63,326 nt of DNA, from IMG/VR virus record IMGVR_UViG_3300044731_000425, positions 1-63,326 of that record; one strand, given 5' to 3'. Below, piece by piece: positions 1 to 6,777 of this stretch; position 1 is the stretch's first letter; every line of letters starts with the position of its first letter. The notes beneath the pieces were generated by a model. It searched no databases and was not told where the DNA came from. It saw only the letters and a list, made by a program, of their open reading frames with translations. This stretch comes from a virus. The translations under genes were made by a program, and so were the position numbers.

Positions 1-352
1 TACGTTCTACTGATTCATATGATAATAATCTTAATTCAACATTATTAGCGAACCAAAATCGTCCTAAGTCACGGGACATTTTGATAGAATAGTCTTCCAT
101 TCCCAAGTCGTATGCTATTAAAGGAAAGTAAATATCCTTTACTTGATCATAAGTAGGAGCAATGATGTACACTGTTTTATTAGGCACCTTAGCTGCTAGC
201 TCGAGTAATTCAAATACAGCTGTAACTGCACACACAGCAGCCATATATGATTTACCCCAACCCCTCGCGCAACACACTACGGCGTATCTTAATTTTTGCT
301 CTACAAATAAATGTTTATATATTTCAGATTGTGCTGGATGAAGGTTAATCAT
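1..352 (-). CDS. terL: Terminase large subunit, N-terminal part (cut by window edge)
   Basis: This is the packaging ATPase/nuclease that pumps DNA into the prohead; only the first 117 codons are in the window. The start is the ATG at 352-350, which overlaps the end of the preceding small membrane gene by 8 bases. The N-terminus shows an adenine-binding-type Gln (HPAQ, residues 5-8) and a terminase Walker A, CCARGWGKS (residues 27-35), in the R-G-x-GKS form typical of TerL. It is followed by the segment YIIAPTYDQVKDIY, a usual TerL ATPase strand. Walker B and the nuclease domain lie outside the window. The family assignment is firm; the subfamily cannot be judged. Confidence 0.9.
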   Translation of the reverse strand, partial: MINLHPAQSEIYKHLFVEQKLRYAVVCCARGWGKSYMAAVCAVTAVFELLELAAKVPNKTVYIIAPTYDQVKDIYFPLIAYDLGMEDYSIKMSRDLGRFWFANNVELRLLSYESVER

Positions 353-521
353 ATAATACTAAGTCAATGAGATCATTTAAAACGCATATACCTAAATACA
401 CCAATACAACAATAACCCATGTTGATGTCTCTAAAAAGGCATATGATGCAAACATAATTAAATTAGTAAACATTATAATGTAATCCAAATTAATGATAAT
501 ATCGCTATTGCTGCTTGACAT
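345..521 (-). CDS. Small membrane protein upstream of terL
   Basis: A 58-residue ORF starts at ATG 521 behind an AAGG about 7 bases upstream. It has two hydrophobic stretches (residues about 14-30 and 34-56), so it probably spans the membrane twice. Its stop overlaps the terL start (ATGATTAA), suggesting translational coupling. No family is recognised. It is the last of three overlapping small membrane genes in front of terL. Confidence 0.6.
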   Translation of the reverse strand: MSSSNSDIIINLDYIIMFTNLIMFASYAFLETSTWVIVVLVYLGICVLNDLIDLVLYD

Positions 522-628
522 AATAGGGCCTTAATTGCTAGTGTTTCGTTTTTAGGTATAAGAATAGTTATTAGTATTGTAAATACTACTTGCATAGCCA
601 CAAATAATAACTGGTGATATTCATTCAT
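473..628 (-). CDS. Small membrane protein
   Basis: A 51-residue ORF with start at 628 has two predicted membrane segments (residues about 7-24 and 31-50) separated by a short PKNE turn. It overlaps both neighbours in other frames. The two-helix layout and size would suit a holin, but nothing else supports that. I do not recognise the family. Confidence 0.55.
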   Translation of the reverse strand: MNEYHQLLFVAMQVVFTILITILIPKNETLAIKALLCQAAIAILSLIWITL

Positions 629-737
629 AATAGAGTCCTGTTAAAGTATCACATAATGCTATAAATAATAATACATCAATAATTATTTCGGGAACTTTCT
701 TTTTAACTATAGCTACAATCATTGTTAATGCTAACAT
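621..737 (-). CDS. Very small membrane protein
   Basis: A 38-residue ORF (start at 737) has a hydrophobic N-terminus, a KKK stop-transfer-like turn and a second hydrophobic stretch. No clear ribosome binding site is visible, so the start is uncertain. It overlaps the next gene by 8 bases, in the same pattern as its two downstream neighbours. Function unknown. Confidence 0.4.
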   Translation of the reverse strand: MLALTMIVAIVKKKVPEIIIDVLLFIALCDTLTGLYYE

Positions 738-753
738 GAAATAAGCACATATA

Positions 754-1191
754 TTAATCGTAGTCAGTATCGTCGTCATCATCGCTATATTCCCCTATAA
801 TGTGTGTATCACCCTCTTTAGTTAAATTAATAACTAATGGGGATCTCATTTTATCTTCTATAATATTAGTCTCTGGAACACGTCCATATTTATAACGCAA
901 CAGTTTATCTGACACAGCTGTCATCTTATCTATTAGGTTCATATGTGTCTGTTCATTATACCATTTAGTCTTACCTGTAGATGTTAATGGTACTATTTTA
1001 TTATCACGCCAGTCATTATAATATTGTAATTGTTCTTCTAAGAATCTATACTGGTGCACTAGTGCTTCAATAGGGTCAAACCCTAAATCTTTAAGCTTAG
1101 CTACACTCAAACGTCCACCAGCAGTTAAATTACTCAGACGTTGTATCTTGACACCATCTTCTCTCTTCAGTGGCTTTGTCTGTGTGTCCAT
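754..1191 (-). CDS. Possible terminase small subunit / hypothetical protein
   Basis: This 145-residue soluble protein has a helical middle rich in charged residues and ends in a run of Asp (DDDDDTDYD). It lies four genes upstream of terL, and the same transcript would run from the promoter-like repeats at 1278-1453 through it into terL. A DNA-binding small terminase normally occupies this position, and an acidic tail is compatible with that, but I see no HTH that settles it. Treat the role as a positional inference. Confidence 0.4.
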   Translation of the reverse strand: MDTQTKPLKREDGVKIQRLSNLTAGGRLSVAKLKDLGFDPIEALVHQYRFLEEQLQYYNDWRDNKIVPLTSTGKTKWYNEQTHMNLIDKMTAVSDKLLRYKYGRVPETNIIEDKMRSPLVINLTKEGDTHIIGEYSDDDDDTDYD

Positions 1192-1277
1192 AGTTTACTC
1201 ACATTTCAGTTTGCATTCAATGAGTTACGTCTCCGTAGCCCTCTATTTTAAAAATTAACAATTATTTATTATTAATC

Positions 1278-1298
1278 TTAGGGTTAATTTAACGGGGT
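1278..1298 (-). promoter_or_regulatory. Promoter-like repeat, copy 1
   Basis: This copy contains the core AGGGTTAATTTAACGGGG (plus-strand reading) flanked by TT and T. It is identical to the copies at 1433, 6711, 20163 and 60341. It sits 87 bases upstream of the 754-1191 start. All copies have the same orientation and all lie outside genes, as expected for promoters of a phage RNA polymerase. Confidence 0.65.
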
Positions 1299-1432
1299 TT
1301 TCTATATGTCTCAGCGCTTTGCCCTTTAGGAAAAAGTCAGGGATCCCCTAAGGGATATATTTATTAGATTAATTATTATTGATTAATAACTAAGGATTAA
1401 CAACTAATGGATTATAATTCAGGGGAGCGGCT

Positions 1433-1453
1433 TTAGGGTTAATTTAACGGGGT
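1433..1453 (-). promoter_or_regulatory. Promoter-like repeat, copy 2
   Basis: This is an exact copy of the 21-base element, 155 bases from copy 1. Like copies 5 and 7 it has a degenerate partner about 27-28 bases away (near 1407-1424, ending in AGGGG) and the shared spacer sequence GCGGC or a close variant. The interval 1192-1458 holds only these repeats and the AT-rich inverted repeats around 1335-1420; no gene is visible there. Confidence 0.65.
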
Positions 1454-1458
1454 TAAGT

Positions 1459-1662
1459 CTATACGACAATATAGAAAGTTGATCGTGAAGATCGACAATA
1501 TGAACCATCACTCATATACCAATTAAATTCTGTTTCTATTCCCATTGGCGGTTGTATCGTAGTATCTTGCCCTGTTATTACTACTGTTGGTGATTTATAT
1601 GCTACCTGTAATGTTCTACCAATAGTATCTGTTATTGTGGAGCCTAATATTATATCGTTCAT
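1459..1662 (-). CDS. Hypothetical protein (doubtful translation)
   Basis: A 67-residue ORF begins with the ATG at 1662, directly after the T-tract of a strong terminator. There is no Shine-Dalgarno sequence, because the 14 bases before the start are essentially all T. It has no recognisable domain. It may be a real gene read from a leaderless or unusual message, or simply an open frame; its stop lies just before promoter-like copy 2. Confidence 0.35.
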   Translation of the reverse strand: MNDIILGSTITDTIGRTLQVAYKSPTVVITGQDTTIQPPMGIETEFNWYMSDGSYCRSSRSTFYIVV

Positions 1663-1665
1663 AAG

Positions 1666-1718
1666 AAAAAAAAAAAAAATAAGGGGCCCTCCTACCACCC
1701 CGAAGGGCAGTAGGAGGG
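1666..1718 (-). terminator. Rho-independent terminator with 14-T tract
   Basis: The stem has 9 perfect base pairs (1687-1695 with 1710-1718) with a further small C/G helix inside the loop. On the minus strand it is followed by CCCC, TTA and an uninterrupted T run made by the A run at 1666-1679. It closes the small-gene operon that ends at 1725. Confidence 0.9.
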
Positions 1719-1724
1719 AAAAGG

Positions 1725-1910
1725 TTAATCACGCAAGTGTAAAATTTTTACTAGAAATGAAACTGGAAATGCTAAAATTTGCCAAATTACTTTACCTATA
1801 AATCGACATAAAACTGTAAGATCATCAGGCGCATGTAAATGACAAGGCTCAATTGTTTTATTAATCATGATTTCCCCGCATTTGCCACATGAATAATATG
1901 AATCATCCAT
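1725..1910 (-). CDS. Small zinc-binding membrane protein
   Basis: This 61-residue protein starts with CGKCG and a second CHLH pair (residues about 8-25), which could hold one zinc ion. It continues into a hydrophobic C-terminal helix (about residues 38-58). The start overlaps the preceding stop by one base (TAATG). It is the last gene before a strong terminator. Function not recognised. Confidence 0.6.
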   Translation of the reverse strand: MDDSYYSCGKCGEIMINKTIEPCHLHAPDDLTVLCRFIGKVIWQILAFPVSFLVKILHLRD

Positions 1911-2266
1911 TAGAATACCTCCTTAACTAAATCATGACTTGTTTCTTCATGCATGTAATATCTACCATTCTCATAAAACCAAGAACCATTGCACGCTTGA
2001 CCAAGTCTAGCGGCCCAATAATTACCATAACCATCATAGTGTTTAACAACATACCGATCACCGTCTGCGTTACTATATATGTGATCAATTTCTAGTTTCA
2101 TAGGCATCACTAGAGACTCATTAGCAGATGTACATACACCATTCCCAAAATACCAATCAAGCTCTTCATTGAATAAATCAACACCGACAAATTTATCATC
2201 TTTTTCATATATTATATAAACACGATGATTGTCCCCATTTCTATATTCTTTGCAAACTTCAATCAT
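1910..2266 (-). CDS. Small beta-rich accessory protein, K-Y-x-T-x-x-G family, two modules
   Basis: This 118-residue protein has two tandem copies of a module repeated throughout 1.9-9.4 kb. Residues 1-45 begin MIEVCKEYRNGDNHRV, and residues about 57-116 begin LEIDHIYSNADGDRYVV and end HDLVKEV. The module pattern is a short strand with K-x-Y, a D/N-G turn, a hydrophobic strand, a W/Y-G or D-G turn and a closing D-L-V. The role is unknown; the paralogues nearby point to gene duplication. Confidence 0.7.
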   Translation of the reverse strand: MIEVCKEYRNGDNHRVYIIYEKDDKFVGVDLFNEELDWYFGNGVCTSANESLVMPMKLEIDHIYSNADGDRYVVKHYDGYGNYWAARLGQACNGSWFYENGRYYMHEETSHDLVKEVF

Positions 2267-2460
2267 TATCTTAACCCCATTGCCGTTTCAATTTTAGCCA
2301 GATCTTCTTCATTTAGCAAATAGTCTGACCAAGCATTAACCTCATCATATGAAATCCTTACAGAGAAATTCTTTCCAGATTTTGAAATACATACTTCTGA
2401 GATTCTATCAAGGTTAATCAATACATTAGTTCCTTGATCTGTGACTTTTATAAAGTTCAT
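2266..2460 (-). CDS. Small accessory protein, MxxI-strand family
   Basis: This 64-residue protein resembles those at 4039-4236 and 4230-4436: a first strand (MNFIKV), an N/D-x-D-x-I-x-x-V segment, a central strand and a final helix reached through an E/T-rich segment. It is linked by one-base or four-base overlaps to both neighbours, so it is probably co-translated. Function unknown. Confidence 0.65.
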   Translation of the reverse strand: MNFIKVTDQGTNVLINLDRISEVCISKSGKNFSVRISYDEVNAWSDYLLNEEDLAKIETAMGLR

Positions 2461-2807
2461 TTTATTTTCTCCTTTAAAGGATAGTGACTAGCGCATTCTG
2501 CTTTACCATCTACAGCATATCGTGCAGTTGTGTGTCCGATGGTGTTAGGGTACATAATGCCGATAACAGGATACCTTCCGCTAGGGCTAATACTAGCGAT
2601 AAACACGTGGTTATTCCAATGATCTAACCATGTATCCCCTGCTTTAATGTTTTCTACAACTAAATCAACAAGCCCATAACCTTCTTTAGAGTACCATTCA
2701 AGCTCACCAGTAAATGTATTCTCGCCTACGAACTGATCATGTTCTTTAAACAATATTCTAACACGTTGACCATTTGTGTTTTTATACTCTTTGTCTACTT
2801 CAATCAT
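2457..2807 (-). CDS. Small beta-rich accessory protein, K-Y-x-T-x-x-G family
   Basis: The chosen start at 2807 gives 116 residues beginning MIEVDKEYKNTNGQRVRI; a GAGG lies about 9 bases upstream and the start overlaps the end of the 2800-2967 gene. Two modules are visible. The second has the YPVIGI strand and a closing AVDG turn, as in the other family members. A longer in-frame start at 2864 would lie inside the upstream gene and is less likely. Confidence 0.65.
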   Translation of the reverse strand: MIEVDKEYKNTNGQRVRILFKEHDQFVGENTFTGELEWYSKEGYGLVDLVVENIKAGDTWLDHWNNHVFIASISPSGRYPVIGIMYPNTIGHTTARYAVDGKAECASHYPLKEKIK

Positions 2808-2967
2808 TACAGTTTGCCTCATTTTGTTCAATGAAGTGATCCAGAATCTCTTGAGTGACAACAATAGTTGTCATACCTGGAATCGGTTGATTTGAATACA
2901 CAGCGTTATCATAGATAACATATGGTGTACCGACTAAACTAATAAAATATAATGCACAGTAACTCAT
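2800..2967 (-). CDS. Small hypothetical protein
   Basis: This 55-residue ORF has a strong ribosome binding site (GAGGAAG, about 4 bases before ATG 2967). It fills the gap between 2987-3652 and 2457-2807 and overlaps the latter by 8 bases. The N-terminus is hydrophobic (residues 4-20) and the rest is soluble, ending in Asn and Asp. No family recognised. Confidence 0.6.
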   Translation of the reverse strand: MSYCALYFISLVGTPYVIYDNAVYSNQPIPGMTTIVVTQEILDHFIEQNEANCND

Positions 2968-2986
2968 TTCACTTCCTCAATTAAAT

Positions 2987-3652
2987 TTAATAACGCCATC
3001 TCTTCTTCGATTCAAGCAATGCTGCAATTTTGCTTTCCATAATGTAGGGGTCTTCAATCACTTCGCGCACTTCTAAAAACTTACCATGGCGTCCTACTGA
3101 AACTATTTCGAATGTAGCCATTTTGTACTTTGTATCTAGCACACTTCCACAGACTTGTCCGATTTTTGAAAAATGATCCTGTCCAAAATAAAGATTTACA
3201 TCAATTATGCCTGACGCTCTTTCAAGGAAGCCTGTGTCTCCTACTGCGGCTCGTTTAAAATGTTTAGACTCGTTTAAGATTTTATGGCCAGCACTGCTGT
3301 CATTCTCGAAAACATGCGGTGTACTATCAACGATTCTCTCAATTTCACCGACTGCTAAATAGGGATTTGCTACAACACTGGTGACTACTAATGTTATATT
3401 ATTACCACTACGCTTTATAATTTCGAATGTAGCTACCCTGTATTCATAAGGGAAGGCATTTCCATAAGTCGCGGGTAAATCCCCAATATGGCGTTGTTTG
3501 CCTGTTATTGGATCAAAGACAATTACTTGCAAAGTGCTAGAGAGTTTTCTTTCACGCTGTAATGCGCCTCTATACCCTGCAGCAATACGTGGATAAAGTG
3601 CTTCTTTCTCGAATGCGCCTTTAGGTTTAAACATAGTAAATTTACAGTTCAT
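2987..3652 (-). CDS. Hypothetical protein with internal duplication
   Basis: This 221-residue protein contains two related halves: YRVATFEII...VVANPYLAVGEIERI (residues about 70-107) and YKMATFEIV...VIEDPYIMESKIAAL (about 175-213). Each is a strand pair followed by a PY-containing helix. It starts through an ATGA overlap with the preceding gene. The duplication suggests two copies of one small domain; the role is unknown. Confidence 0.65.
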   Translation of the reverse strand: MNCKFTMFKPKGAFEKEALYPRIAAGYRGALQRERKLSSTLQVIVFDPITGKQRHIGDLPATYGNAFPYEYRVATFEIIKRSGNNITLVVTSVVANPYLAVGEIERIVDSTPHVFENDSSAGHKILNESKHFKRAAVGDTGFLERASGIIDVNLYFGQDHFSKIGQVCGSVLDTKYKMATFEIVSVGRHGKFLEVREVIEDPYIMESKIAALLESKKRWRY

Positions 3653-3855
3653 TGTACTTCCTCCACTAAATCGTTATCATCAAAATCGCCATTAATAAAT
3701 TTTCCATCTAATGTAAATGTCGCGGGATCTAATATCCAATCTTCATATGTTGCAGCAATAACAGGATACGTAATATCTTTATCACCGATGTACACGACTT
3801 CCCAAATCTGTCCGTCTATGCTTTTGTACTTTTTGCCCACTTCTAATTTTAACAT
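3649..3855 (-). CDS. Small beta-rich accessory protein, K-Y-x-T-x-x-G family
   Basis: This 68-residue protein is a single copy of the local module: VGKKYKSIDGQIWEVV, then YPVIAATYEDW, then TLDGKF and NDLVEEV. The start has a GGAG about 8 bases upstream. It overlaps the end of the 3782-4048 gene by 74 bases in another frame. Confidence 0.7.
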   Translation of the reverse strand: MLKLEVGKKYKSIDGQIWEVVYIGDKDITYPVIAATYEDWILDPATFTLDGKFINGDFDDNDLVEEVQ

Positions 3856-4048
3856 TGTGCTTCTCCACTTTTGCTATGAATGTATGAATATGATGTCCAC
3901 CAAGAATATCTCCAACCCATGCCATGACAATAGGTTTCTTAGAATACATCATATTGTGTTTGTACTCAAACTTATCACCATCAATGTCAACGCCCGTGAA
4001 GGCGCTGACGTTTGACGATAATATTAAAAATAATATTATTAGAGGCAT
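3782..4048 (-). CDS. Putative exported small protein
   Basis: The start at 4048 lies inside the end of the upstream gene and gives an 88-residue protein. It has a signal-peptide-like N-terminus (MPLIILFLILSSNVSA, predicted cut after Ala16) and a basic, His-rich C-terminus. The last 74 bases overlap the next gene, so the C-terminus is under dual coding constraint. An exported product is an inference from the signal sequence alone. Confidence 0.5.
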   Translation of the reverse strand: MPLIILFLILSSNVSAFTGVDIDGDKFEYKHNMMYSKKPIVMAWVGDILGGHHIHTFIAKVEKHNVKIRSGQKVQKHRRTDLGSRVHR

Positions 4049-4236
4049 TCTTCCCACTTCTTGAATTGTTCAATTACCTTCATTGAAGTTTCTCTTGAAA
4101 CAATATACCGTCTAGTGTGTTCATTTGGCCCTTTATACTTTAGCGCAATTATACGCTTATCAACAGCAATATTACGAACACTATCAGTATCAACACAAAC
4201 GAGACTGCCTCTTTTTGTCATAAACTTAATTAACAT
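4039..4236 (-). CDS. Small accessory protein, MxxI-strand family
   Basis: The ATG at 4236 is preferred because GGAG lies about 6 bases upstream; it gives 65 residues beginning MLIKFMTKRGSLVCVDTD. The order is strand, D-T-D-S-V-x-x-I segment, K-Y strand, then an E-T-containing C-terminal helix, matching 4230-4436 and 2266-2460. It overlaps both neighbours. Unknown role. Confidence 0.6.
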   Translation of the reverse strand: MLIKFMTKRGSLVCVDTDSVRNIAVDKRIIALKYKGPNEHTRRYIVSRETSMKVIEQFKKWEECL

Positions 4237-4436
4237 AATTTGCTCCATTGGAATCTTAATGCACGAGCTATTTCATGCCAAGTTTCATATGTGACAGTGT
4301 GGCATTTATTGTGAGTAGGATATGAAACGCCTACATAGTACTTCTTATCATCTGAATAAAGCGCTACACTCTCTGTTGCATTAAAGTTGATTGTAATTAA
4401 CTCATCTTCTGTACTCTTAATTACTATAATATTCAT
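4230..4436 (-). CDS. Small accessory protein, MxxI-strand family
   Basis: This 68-residue protein starts MNIIVIKSTEDELITINF and ends in the helix TYETWHEIARALRFQW, with the same layout as its downstream neighbour (ETSMKVIEQFKKW). The two are adjacent paralogues, with a third at 2266-2460. It overlaps the preceding gene through ATGA. Confidence 0.65.
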   Translation of the reverse strand: MNIIVIKSTEDELITINFNATESVALYSDDKKYYVGVSYPTHNKCHTVTYETWHEIARALRFQWSKLC

Positions 4437-4894
4437 GCGTCCATCCCAATAAATTTCATACCAAGTTCACTTCGTTGGGCATTTCTATACTCTAGTGCTT
4501 CTGTCAATGTTCTACATCTTTTTGAAATAACTTTACCTTTGTGATTCATAGCGACATCATACACAACTCTTTCAGCTGATACTGTTGGTCTAATATTTCT
4601 ATAAACACTTTTAACGCTTGTGCCATCTTTCAGATATAGATTTTCAATTCTAGTGTTCTGTTTATTGTTATCAACATAGCCCAGATAATCTAATTGTGTA
4701 AGTTCATCGCCATGATGGTATGTCCACACAAGTCGTGCCGCAACATACATTCTATGGTTTACCTGAATGATTCGATTTCTATCAGGATCGAACCTTACAG
4801 CGTTGTGGCTTTGCTTAAATTTTGAATCTCTCCAATATAAACAACCTGTTATCGCGTCATAATCGAATAGTCTTCTAACTTCTTTTTGATTCAT
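4433..4894 (-). CDS. Degenerate HNH-type endonuclease relative
   Basis: This 153-residue protein follows the HNH_3 homing-nuclease plan. It opens with LFDYDAITGCLYW, then has AARLVWTYHHGD (helix plus G-D turn) and YVDNNKQNTRIENLYL, which matches the usual vDHiDgnk-xxNrieNL block. The first catalytic His of that block is replaced (LGYVDNN in place of DHxDxN). The C-terminal part may be a DNA-recognition segment. It is either inactive as a nuclease or uses other residues. A GAGG precedes the start. Confidence 0.6.
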   Translation of the reverse strand: MNQKEVRRLFDYDAITGCLYWRDSKFKQSHNAVRFDPDRNRIIQVNHRMYVAARLVWTYHHGDELTQLDYLGYVDNNKQNTRIENLYLKDGTSVKSVYRNIRPTVSAERVVYDVAMNHKGKVISKRCRTLTEALEYRNAQRSELGMKFIGMDA

Positions 4895-5228
4895 TTGAAA
4901 TACCTCTTAGTAGTATTGAAAATTTGCCCAAGATTGGTAATGGGCTGTTTAAAGTATACATGTTAGCGATTCTGATGTTAAATGAGTCTTTGTCTTTAAA
5001 CGCTATAGGCTCATTAGGCCATTCCCCGTAATACAATCTCCACGCAAGACGTGCTGCAGATGTTTGTTTTTTCGCAGAACCTGGTACACGAACTACACAG
5101 CGCACACCTCTACTTTTACCAACGCTTTGTGTAAGACATGCATTAGCGCCATTATGCCTTGTAATTGTGCCATTAATAGCATTATAAATAAAATACCTTT
5201 CTTTAATCAAAACTTCAAACTCTTTCAT
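4875..5228 (-). CDS. Degenerate HNH-type endonuclease relative
   Basis: This 117-residue protein shares the plan of its neighbour: Y-x-x-x-G-x-I-T-R start, ARLAWRLYYGEWPNEP, then FKDKDSFNIRIANMYTL in place of the DHxDxNxxNxxxNL block. Again the key His is missing (Lys/Asp instead). The two genes overlap by 20 bases. They look like tandem relics or domesticated copies of a homing nuclease. Confidence 0.55.
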   Translation of the reverse strand: MKEFEVLIKERYFIYNAINGTITRHNGANACLTQSVGKSRGVRCVVRVPGSAKKQTSAARLAWRLYYGEWPNEPIAFKDKDSFNIRIANMYTLNSPLPILGKFSILLRGISNESKRS

Positions 5229-5230
5229 AA

Positions 5231-5908
5231 TTAACCTCGATTAATAAAGTCCAACACATCGCGTCCTAATGCAATTAAATCATTTTCAGAGATGTTATCA
5301 GCTAGAATCAATATAGACCCCTCTTTAATCTCTAATAAGAATTCATAATCATTTCTTCTAAACTTAGCAATCCTACCTTCTGAACTTATAATACTAAATG
5401 TACCAGATGTAGGATCAGTGTTAAGTTTAATACCTGGTTGAGTAGAGATAATCTCTTTTAAACGCAAGAATGCTTGATCACTACCAATAGAAACTTTAAC
5501 TTCCATCCCATCGACTTTACAATTAGGGTATAAAAGCTTTAGCAGGTCTATGTGAGAGTCAAGAGAACATTTTAAAGTTTTATATTCAAGATCTACAATA
5601 GCATTTCTAGGGCGTGCTTTTAAAGCTTTTTCTATTGCCAAGCCAAGATACTCGTTGCATTTTCCTTTTTGTTTATAAGAAACAAAAGGTATTTTATCAA
5701 CTAATTCAATGTAAGTTTTTAATGGCATTTGGCCACGTACTGTTGCTTCGCGAGATGTTACCATAAGGTCTTGAATAGTGACTAGTTCAATGCCCTGGAT
5801 TATTAATTCATTCGCTACTTGTACCAATGTTTTAAATTCCTTACGAGCAATATCTTCAACTTGAAGACGCACGCTATTGTTTGTATATGCTGTTAAATAT
5901 CTCATCAT
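5231..5908 (-). CDS. Hypothetical protein
   Basis: This 225-residue soluble protein is preceded by GGAGATAAAG and two in-frame ATGs (5908 and 5905). The N-terminal third is helical (VQVANELIIQGIELVTIQDL) and the C-terminal third is beta-rich and acidic. I do not recognise a domain. It is the first gene after the terminator at 5932-5961, so readthrough or an unseen promoter must supply its message. Confidence 0.6.
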   Translation of the reverse strand: MMRYLTAYTNNSVRLQVEDIARKEFKTLVQVANELIIQGIELVTIQDLMVTSREATVRGQMPLKTYIELVDKIPFVSYKQKGKCNEYLGLAIEKALKARPRNAIVDLEYKTLKCSLDSHIDLLKLLYPNCKVDGMEVKVSIGSDQAFLRLKEIISTQPGIKLNTDPTSGTFSIISSEGRIAKFRRNDYEFLLEIKEGSILILADNISENDLIALGRDVLDFINRG

Positions 5909-5931
5909 TTCTTTATCTCCAGTTTTTGATT

Positions 5932-5961
5932 AAAAACCCCTCAACCATTAAGGTCAAGGGG
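5932..5961 (-). terminator. Rho-independent terminator
   Basis: On the minus strand a ten-pair stem (CCCCTTGACC with GGTTGAGGGG, two G-T wobbles) is followed by TTTTT. It lies 14 bases after the stop of 5975-6589 and isolates that gene as its own transcription unit. Confidence 0.9.
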
Positions 5962-5974
5962 TGTTTGTTAAAAA

Positions 5975-6589
5975 TTACTTACCAGCTTTTGCTTCACGTT
6001 TTAAACGATTAGCTTCACGTTTTGCAGCCAATTCAGCTACAGCTTCTGGGCCTTTAGACTCAGCTTCTGCATCTTCTTCAGCACGTTTCTTAGCTTGGTA
6101 TTCTGCTAAACCAGCAGCAGCTTTGGGTGACACTTCGCGTTTTTCAACGCCAGCGCTATAAGCTTCCAAGATAGCAGCAGAGTTACTAACAACATAATCA
6201 GCAAGTTCAGGATTACCTGATGCTTGTAAGATTTCTGTTTTAGCGGCTTCTACTTTTTCTTCAGCAGTTAAACGTTTTACAGCAGGCCATCTGAACGAAT
6301 CTAAAACAGCTTTTGCATTGTCAAATAAGAAACCTGAAGTGATTTCCGCAAGTGCTTTTTCCAATTTGTTATAATCAGATTTAGTCACACGACGAATAGT
6401 ACCACTTTCGAAAGCAGATTCAACTGTGTCTTGGTTATCAACTAACCATTCTGCAACGTCTGTTTGATTGCTTACAGCTGTTAACATAGCTGCTAAAATC
6501 AATGGACGTCTAACAAAGTTTAATGCTTCTGCTTTAGTTGCAAATGTTTGACCGTTTACTACGAATGCTTGTTGGATTTGGACTGACAT
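5975..6589 (-). CDS. Conserved-looking phage protein, monocistronic unit
   Basis: This 204-residue protein begins MSVQIQQAFVVNGQTFATKAEA and contains a helical core with EWLVDNQDTVESAFESGTIRRVTKSD. It ends in an Ala/Lys/Glu-rich tail (residues about 150-204) that should be a long charged helix. It stands alone between promoter-like copy 3 with a 120-base leader and its own terminator. An AAGGAATTC ribosome site precedes it. That arrangement suggests strong, separately timed expression. The biochemical role is unknown. Confidence 0.7.
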   Translation of the reverse strand: MSVQIQQAFVVNGQTFATKAEALNFVRRPLILAAMLTAVSNQTDVAEWLVDNQDTVESAFESGTIRRVTKSDYNKLEKALAEITSGFLFDNAKAVLDSFRWPAVKRLTAEEKVEAAKTEILQASGNPELADYVVSNSAAILEAYSAGVEKREVSPKAAAGLAEYQAKKRAEEDAEAESKGPEAVAELAAKREANRLKREAKAGK

Positions 6590-6602
6590 GATGAATTCCT
6601 TA

Positions 6603-6629
6603 AGATAAATTATTAATTAATATTTATCT
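6603..6629 (-). promoter_or_regulatory. Leader hairpin in front of the ribosome site
   Basis: AGATAAAT pairs with ATTTATCT around an AT-rich loop, ending about 10 bases before AAGGAATTC. A 5' hairpin just before the ribosome site often protects phage messages; here the function is inferred. Confidence 0.4.
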
Positions 6630-6710
6630 GTGCGGTCCCACTTAGTGCGCTTTTGCCCAATGCTCTTACAGTTCTTAATACGAGATGAGAATCTAACTTC
6701 TTATTTGAAA

Positions 6711-6731
6711 TTAGGGTTAATTTAACGGGGT
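6711..6731 (-). promoter_or_regulatory. Promoter-like repeat, copy 3
   Basis: This is an exact copy of the 21-base element, 122 bases upstream of the 5975-6589 start. An inverted, one-base-shorter copy of its right half (GAACCCGTTAA, 6750-6760) lies about 20 bases further right, so the two could form a stem on either strand. A GC-rich island begins immediately on its right side. Confidence 0.65.
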
Positions 6732-6777
6732 TGGCACACTCGCATTACAACCCGAACCCGTTAAGGTACTGCTTTTG

